In this document: one piece after another, positions 60,640-64,000 of the stretch | Position numbering within the stretch: position 1 is the stretch's first letter | How the letters are laid out: the number at the start of each line of letters is the position of its first letter | DNA from: Pseudomonas sp. SCB32 | GTDB lineage: Bacteria > Pseudomonadota > Gammaproteobacteria > Pseudomonadales > Pseudomonadaceae | Length of the DNA: 64,000 nucleotides | Assembly (NCBI RefSeq): GCF_009189165.1 | Contig: NZ_CP045118.1 | Span: 2,480,001-2,544,000 of the forward strand | Direction: 5' to 3' | Program-made: the position numbers and the translations under genes | Notes under the pieces: model-generated | Seen by the model: only the letters and a program-made list of their open reading frames with translations | Databases searched by the model: none | What the model was told of the DNA's origin: nothing

Positions 60640-61197
60640 CTACAGCAGGCTGGTGAGAAATTGATCCAGCCGGGTGTCCCGGCGATATAGGCCGCGCACC
60701 AGCACTGCCGCGACGATGCCGCTCAGGGCGCCGCCGATGAGGTCGCTGACATAGTGCGTGCCCAGGTAGACACGGGATATCGAGACCAGCAGCGCTACCG
60801 CCAGAAGCACCGCACCGAGCTTGCGTCGTCCCTGGATCAGCAGGGAGGCGACAATGGCGATGGCCGCCGTGGCGTGATCGGACGGGAAGGACGGGTCGCT
60901 GCTGGGGGCTATCAGCAGGTGCGTGATCCCGGCGTCGTAAGGGCGCACCCGCTGGAAGAACAGCAGGATGAGCTGATTGATCGCCAAGGCGAGCAGGAAG
61001 GCGAAACCCGTCGCCAGGGAGGTATGGCGAATGTTGCGTCGGTCGTCGCGGCGCCACCACTGCAAGGCGACCGCCAGGACCATCAGCGGTACGCCGACGG
61101 TCGACGCCATGAGCATCAGTTGATCGAGCAGGGGATGCTTGCCAGCCGCGCTGTTGAGCATCAGCGTCAGCGCGGAATCAACGTCGTACAAGGTCAT
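60640..61197 (-). CDS. PAP2-family membrane phosphatase
   Basis: 185 residues, about six helices. The three PAP2 phosphatase motifs are seen: LFFQRVRPYD near 79-88 (K/RxxxxxxRP type), SFPSDHATA near 103 and SRVYLGTHYVSDLIGG near 140-155 with the catalytic His. Bacterial members dephosphorylate undecaprenyl diphosphate (BcrC/YbjG type) or phosphatidate. The neighbouring ArnT-like gene also handles polyprenyl-linked substrates, so a lipid-carrier role is plausible. Confidence 0.88.
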   Translation of the reverse strand: MTLYDVDSALTLMLNSAAGKHPLLDQLMLMASTVGVPLMVLAVALQWWRRDDRRNIRHTSLATGFAFLLALAINQLILLFFQRVRPYDAGITHLLIAPSSDPSFPSDHATAAIAIVASLLIQGRRKLGAVLLAVALLVSISRVYLGTHYVSDLIGGALSGIVAAVLVRGLYRRDTRLDQFLTSLL

Positions 61198-61397
61198 GGT
61201 CGGGTCCTGTCATGCGGATGTGCGGCGAGAAGCCCATGCGGCTGCCTGGCCATCCGCGAGAGCGCCGTCCAGGGCACGCGCTGTTACGGGCTCGTCGTCT
61301 CCATTGGCGCGTGGAGACAGACTACGAGGGGAAAATTAGTGGGAGCTGAAGATGGAGATTTCGCTTGCCGGTGCCGCTTCCCTGGGCAAGGCCCGTG

Positions 61398-62762
61398 TCA
61401 CCAGAGCCAGTACGGCAGGAACTTTGGCGTGGGCTCCACGGACAACTCCAGGTGATACGTGATGGAGTTGAATAAAAAAGCATCCAGCGAGAAAAATGCG
61501 ACAAGCCCGAATGCCACGATGAAGAACTCGCGATAGGGATGCTCGGAAAAATTCCGGGTGATTACATAGCGCCCCAATGCCAGGGCGACCGAACTGCTCA
61601 ATACGCCAAGATAATTGGGCTGCAATGGCGTCGCTATATACAGCTCGTACAGGAATACGATCAGCAGCATCCCCAGCCCGATCACGTGGATATTCAGGCA
61701 GAACTTCAGGAAACGTTCTCGCACGCGAACGAAGACACCTTCCTTGTCGACGAACACGTAGGCCGCCAGCAAGGCGATCGCCGGGGTGATCGACAGGATA
61801 TAGCGCGCCTTTTTCGAATTGGGGATCGTGAAGAATATGAGCAGCGCAACAAACCAGGATGCGAGGTAAAACAGCAGGGCGGTGTCAGCCTGACGTGGCG
61901 CGAAGAGGAACTGTTTGTATTTCTTGACGATCACGTTCAGGGCAACCACTACGGTCACGCCGTACGTCAGCAGCCCGGCACTGAAGTAGAAGTAGTAGCG
62001 CGGCGCGTGGGTATTGGCGATGCGACCCAACCCCTGCATCTCCAGCACGTCCTGCATGAAAGCATTGCCTCCCTGCAGGTACGCGGCCCAGGCCAGCAAG
62101 GCGACGCCGGCCATCAGTGTCAGGCCGGCAAACAGCAGGAATACCAGCAGCGTCCGCCACTGCTTGCTCAGCGCATAGTAGGACGCAACGACGATCGACG
62201 GCCCGATCAGGCCAACTGGCCCCCTGAAGGTAAAGCCAAGGGCCAGCGCGACGAAGACAAATGCCAGGCGATAGGGGGCCTGTTTGAGATCGGCGGTATA
62301 TGCCAGGTAGAAACAGACCACGGTAAAGAGTGCGGGGTAGACATCCAGTGCCAGATAGGTCACGCCATCCAGGAATGCCCAGGTAAAGAGCGAAAAGACC
62401 ACCCCATACAGGCCCCACTTCTTGTCGTGCAATGCGCCCAGTTTATAAACGAACACCAGCATCAAGGAGGCGGCCATGCAGATGGGCAGCCCCATCGAAA
62501 GAATGGATACGCGGCCAAATGGCAGGGAAAACAAGTACTCCAGGAAGGTATTGGCGATCGTGTAATCCGGGTACGGCTGCAGATCATCCGCGATGGGGAA
62601 CAGCGTCATGCCGTTGTAGAGCATGTACTGGGTGAAATCGACAAGGCGTGTCGTGTAGTTAAGGATCGCAGGCTTGTATTGCAGCCCCAACAACATCACC
62701 AGGCTGATGGAGAAAATACTCCAGCAAGGGCTCTTAGCAACCTGTCTTGTCAAACCGTCCAT
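61398..62762 (-). CDS. ArnT/PMT-like polytopic membrane glycosyltransferase
   Basis: 454 residues with about 11-12 hydrophobic segments. A luminal loop after helix 1 (MTLFPIADDLQPYPDYTIANTFLEYLFS near 50) has the acidic residues and the placement typical of GT-C enzymes such as ArnT that use polyprenyl-phosphate sugars. NSKKARYILSITPAIALLAAYV near 315 is also typical of the family. Base composition is noticeably less GC-rich than the neighbours, suggesting transfer or relaxed selection. The ATG at 62762 is preceded by GGGGGA; a GTG at 62792 is an alternative start. Confidence 0.8.
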   Translation of the reverse strand: MDGLTRQVAKSPCWSIFSISLVMLLGLQYKPAILNYTTRLVDFTQYMLYNGMTLFPIADDLQPYPDYTIANTFLEYLFSLPFGRVSILSMGLPICMAASLMLVFVYKLGALHDKKWGLYGVVFSLFTWAFLDGVTYLALDVYPALFTVVCFYLAYTADLKQAPYRLAFVFVALALGFTFRGPVGLIGPSIVVASYYALSKQWRTLLVFLLFAGLTLMAGVALLAWAAYLQGGNAFMQDVLEMQGLGRIANTHAPRYYFYFSAGLLTYGVTVVVALNVIVKKYKQFLFAPRQADTALLFYLASWFVALLIFFTIPNSKKARYILSITPAIALLAAYVFVDKEGVFVRVRERFLKFCLNIHVIGLGMLLIVFLYELYIATPLQPNYLGVLSSSVALALGRYVITRNFSEHPYREFFIVAFGLVAFFSLDAFLFNSITYHLELSVEPTPKFLPYWLW

Positions 62763-63069
62763 GCGTTGAGCGTCCCCCCCGGAATCGCGCACGAATTGTC
62801 GGCCTAGCTTTTATACGAAAAGTACCGCCGCAGGTAGTGCCGCATGTAGGTTGGTCTCTCTGCAAGGCGCCTGGCCGACCTGAAGTAGGGTGGCCTGTTC
62901 CATCGATTCTGATTCTGCCGGCCAGACCTGCGCCCGGAGCATTTCGCTGTCGTTACGTTGGACGGCCCGGCAGCCGCAGTCGTGTTGCGCGGGCCCTGTG
63001 ATTCCCGACGGCATCTGCCCTGGGCAGCCATTCACCGGACTGACCAGGGCAGAGGCATGGCCTGTCCGG
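62763..63069. other. Intergenic stretch, one hairpin only
   Basis: About 300 bases without a gene. TCTGCCCTGG (63014-63023) pairs with CCAGGGCAGA (63044-63053) around 20 bases, just after the permease stop; without a T run it is at best a weak terminator. Confidence 0.4.
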
Positions 63070-64000
63070 TCAGGCCCTGGCGGTGCTCGCCAGCAGGGCA
63101 CTACGGCGGCTCATCAGCCGGTAGTACATGCCCGCCGGGAACAGCAGGCCGACGGCCCAGGCGAGGTCGACGCCGTGCAGGCCGGCGGCGATGGGGCCGG
63201 TGTAGAGGGAGGTGTTCATGAACGGTACCTCGAGCGCGATGGTGGCGAGGAATACCCCGATCGCTATCCCGTTCACCCGGCCATAGATGCCCGACGGCTC
63301 GAAGATGTCCGCGATCTGATAAACGCCTTTGCGCAGGGCGTAGTAGTCCACCAGGTTGATCGCTGTCCAGGGGATCAGGAAGTAGCTCATGAAGAAGATG
63401 AAGTTCAGGAAGAACTGGATGAAGTCATCCTGGGCGAGGGTGCACAGTCCGGTGGCTGCGGCGCAGATGACGAGCATGAATCCGGCGCGCACACCTGGAG
63501 TGACCTTGAGCGCCGCGAAGGGCTCGATCACCGTCACGGTCGACATGAAGGCCCCGTACAGGTTGAACACGTTGATGGCGATCTGTCCGTAGAGTACGAA
63601 CGCCACGGCCAGCAAGGTCCCTCCGCCCAACAGGCCGATCAGGTGCAGGCCGACGTTGTCGGCGAAGCCCGCCAGGCCCTTGGCCAGCACCGCGCCCAAC
63701 AGCATCATCCAGCTCCCGCCGATGACCGTGCCCGAGTAGCTGTACCAGAACACCTGCCGCGTGGAGGTGCTGGTCGGCAGGTAGCGGGAGTAGTCGGCCA
63801 CATAGGGTGCATAGGACAGCTGCCAGGTCACGGCAATGCTGACCGAGGCCAGGAAGTTCGCCAGGTTGAAGCCTTGCGTCGACCACTGTCCGGCTTCGAT
63901 GGGCAGGGCCAGGGCGAGCAGGCTGGCGACGCCGAACACGGCGATCGAAACCAGTGACAGCACCTTCTGCAGACGGTGAATCAGCTGGTAGCCGAACAGC
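63070..64000 (-). CDS. NCS1-family nucleobase permease, C-terminal part (cut by window edge)
   Basis: The frame stays open to the last base of the window; the visible 310 residues correspond to the last two thirds of an NCS1 permease. LFGYQLIHRLQK is followed by about eight helices, with the helix-6 region SVSIAVTWQLSYAPYVADYSRYLP and NFIFFMSYFLIPWTAINLVDYYALRKG near the end, typical of cytosine/purine, allantoin or thiamine-precursor carriers (cytosine/purine/uracil subgroup). Different from the codB-type gene at 27087. Substrate unknown. Confidence 0.88.
   Translation of the reverse strand, partial: LFGYQLIHRLQKVLSLVSIAVFGVASLLALALPIEAGQWSTQGFNLANFLASVSIAVTWQLSYAPYVADYSRYLPTSTSTRQVFWYSYSGTVIGGSWMMLLGAVLAKGLAGFADNVGLHLIGLLGGGTLLAVAFVLYGQIAINVFNLYGAFMSTVTVIEPFAALKVTPGVRAGFMLVICAAATGLCTLAQDDFIQFFLNFIFFMSYFLIPWTAINLVDYYALRKGVYQIADIFEPSGIYGRVNGIAIGVFLATIALEVPFMNTSLYTGPIAAGLHGVDLAWAVGLLFPAGMYYRLMSRRSALLASTARA

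Overview
The window looks like a chromosomal segment of a high-GC Pseudomonas of the aeruginosa/nitroreducens/citronellolis type. The reasons are the complete bkdR-bkdA1-bkdA2-bkdB-lpdV branched-chain keto acid dehydrogenase locus in its usual Pseudomonas arrangement, a DUF2790 protein, an ornithine cyclodeaminase very like the P. putida enzyme, and REP-type palindromes of the GTAGGAGCGG family. I see no rRNA, tRNA, CRISPR array, prophage or intact insertion sequence. This is a catabolic and transport-rich accessory stretch rather than a mobile island.

Layout. 1-8.6 kb: a cut-off SDR, an MDR oxidoreductase and an MFS exporter on the minus strand, then scattered single genes (GFA-family protein, YegP-like protein, Na+/solute symporter, DedA protein, DyP peroxidase, exported cupin) separated by repeats and terminators. 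8.6-14.4 kb: bkd operon and its divergent Lrp-type regulator bkdR. 14.4-26.2 kb: a putative amine or basic amino-acid catabolic unit, made of an RpiR regulator, two class III aminotransferases, a complete polar amino-acid ABC importer, a trimethylamine-dehydrogenase-like flavoprotein with an altered substrate pocket, an aldehyde dehydrogenase and a GlxA/AraC regulator. Two intergenic regions in it share an identically spaced operator-like motif. 26.4-30.8 kb: a cytosine utilisation operon (permease, PucR regulator, cytosine deaminase) behind a perfect 21-bp palindrome and a long foldable leader. 30.8-36 kb: helicase, FKBP, LysR regulator with divergent class IV aminotransferase, methyltransferase-like membrane protein.

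36.3-53.1 kb is the most unusual part. It holds a LuxR-type regulator, a KshA-like Rieske oxygenase, a seven-gene operon (two small alpha/beta-barrel proteins, MDR, SDR, HSL esterase, a RibBA-like protein with both active sites degraded, an Fe-S Old Yellow Enzyme), a tyrosine-phosphatase/autotransporter fusion, DUF1329 and DUF1302 envelope proteins, a KstD-like flavoprotein and another SDR. Four copies of one operator-like motif lie in front of its main transcription units. Together they suggest a regulated pathway for uptake and oxidation of a steroid-like or terpenoid cyclic ketone, not described as far as I can tell. That is inference; the chemistry is not proven by sequence.

53.2-60.3 kb: ocd with an Lrp-type regulator, then an RpiR-controlled group with a cysteine hydrolase, a glutamine-synthetase-like ligase, an N-formylglutamate-amidohydrolase-like enzyme and an APC permease, probably for gamma-glutamylated amine or amide metabolism. 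60.6-64 kb: a PAP2 phosphatase, an ArnT-like membrane glycosyltransferase of visibly lower GC, and a cut-off NCS1 nucleobase permease.
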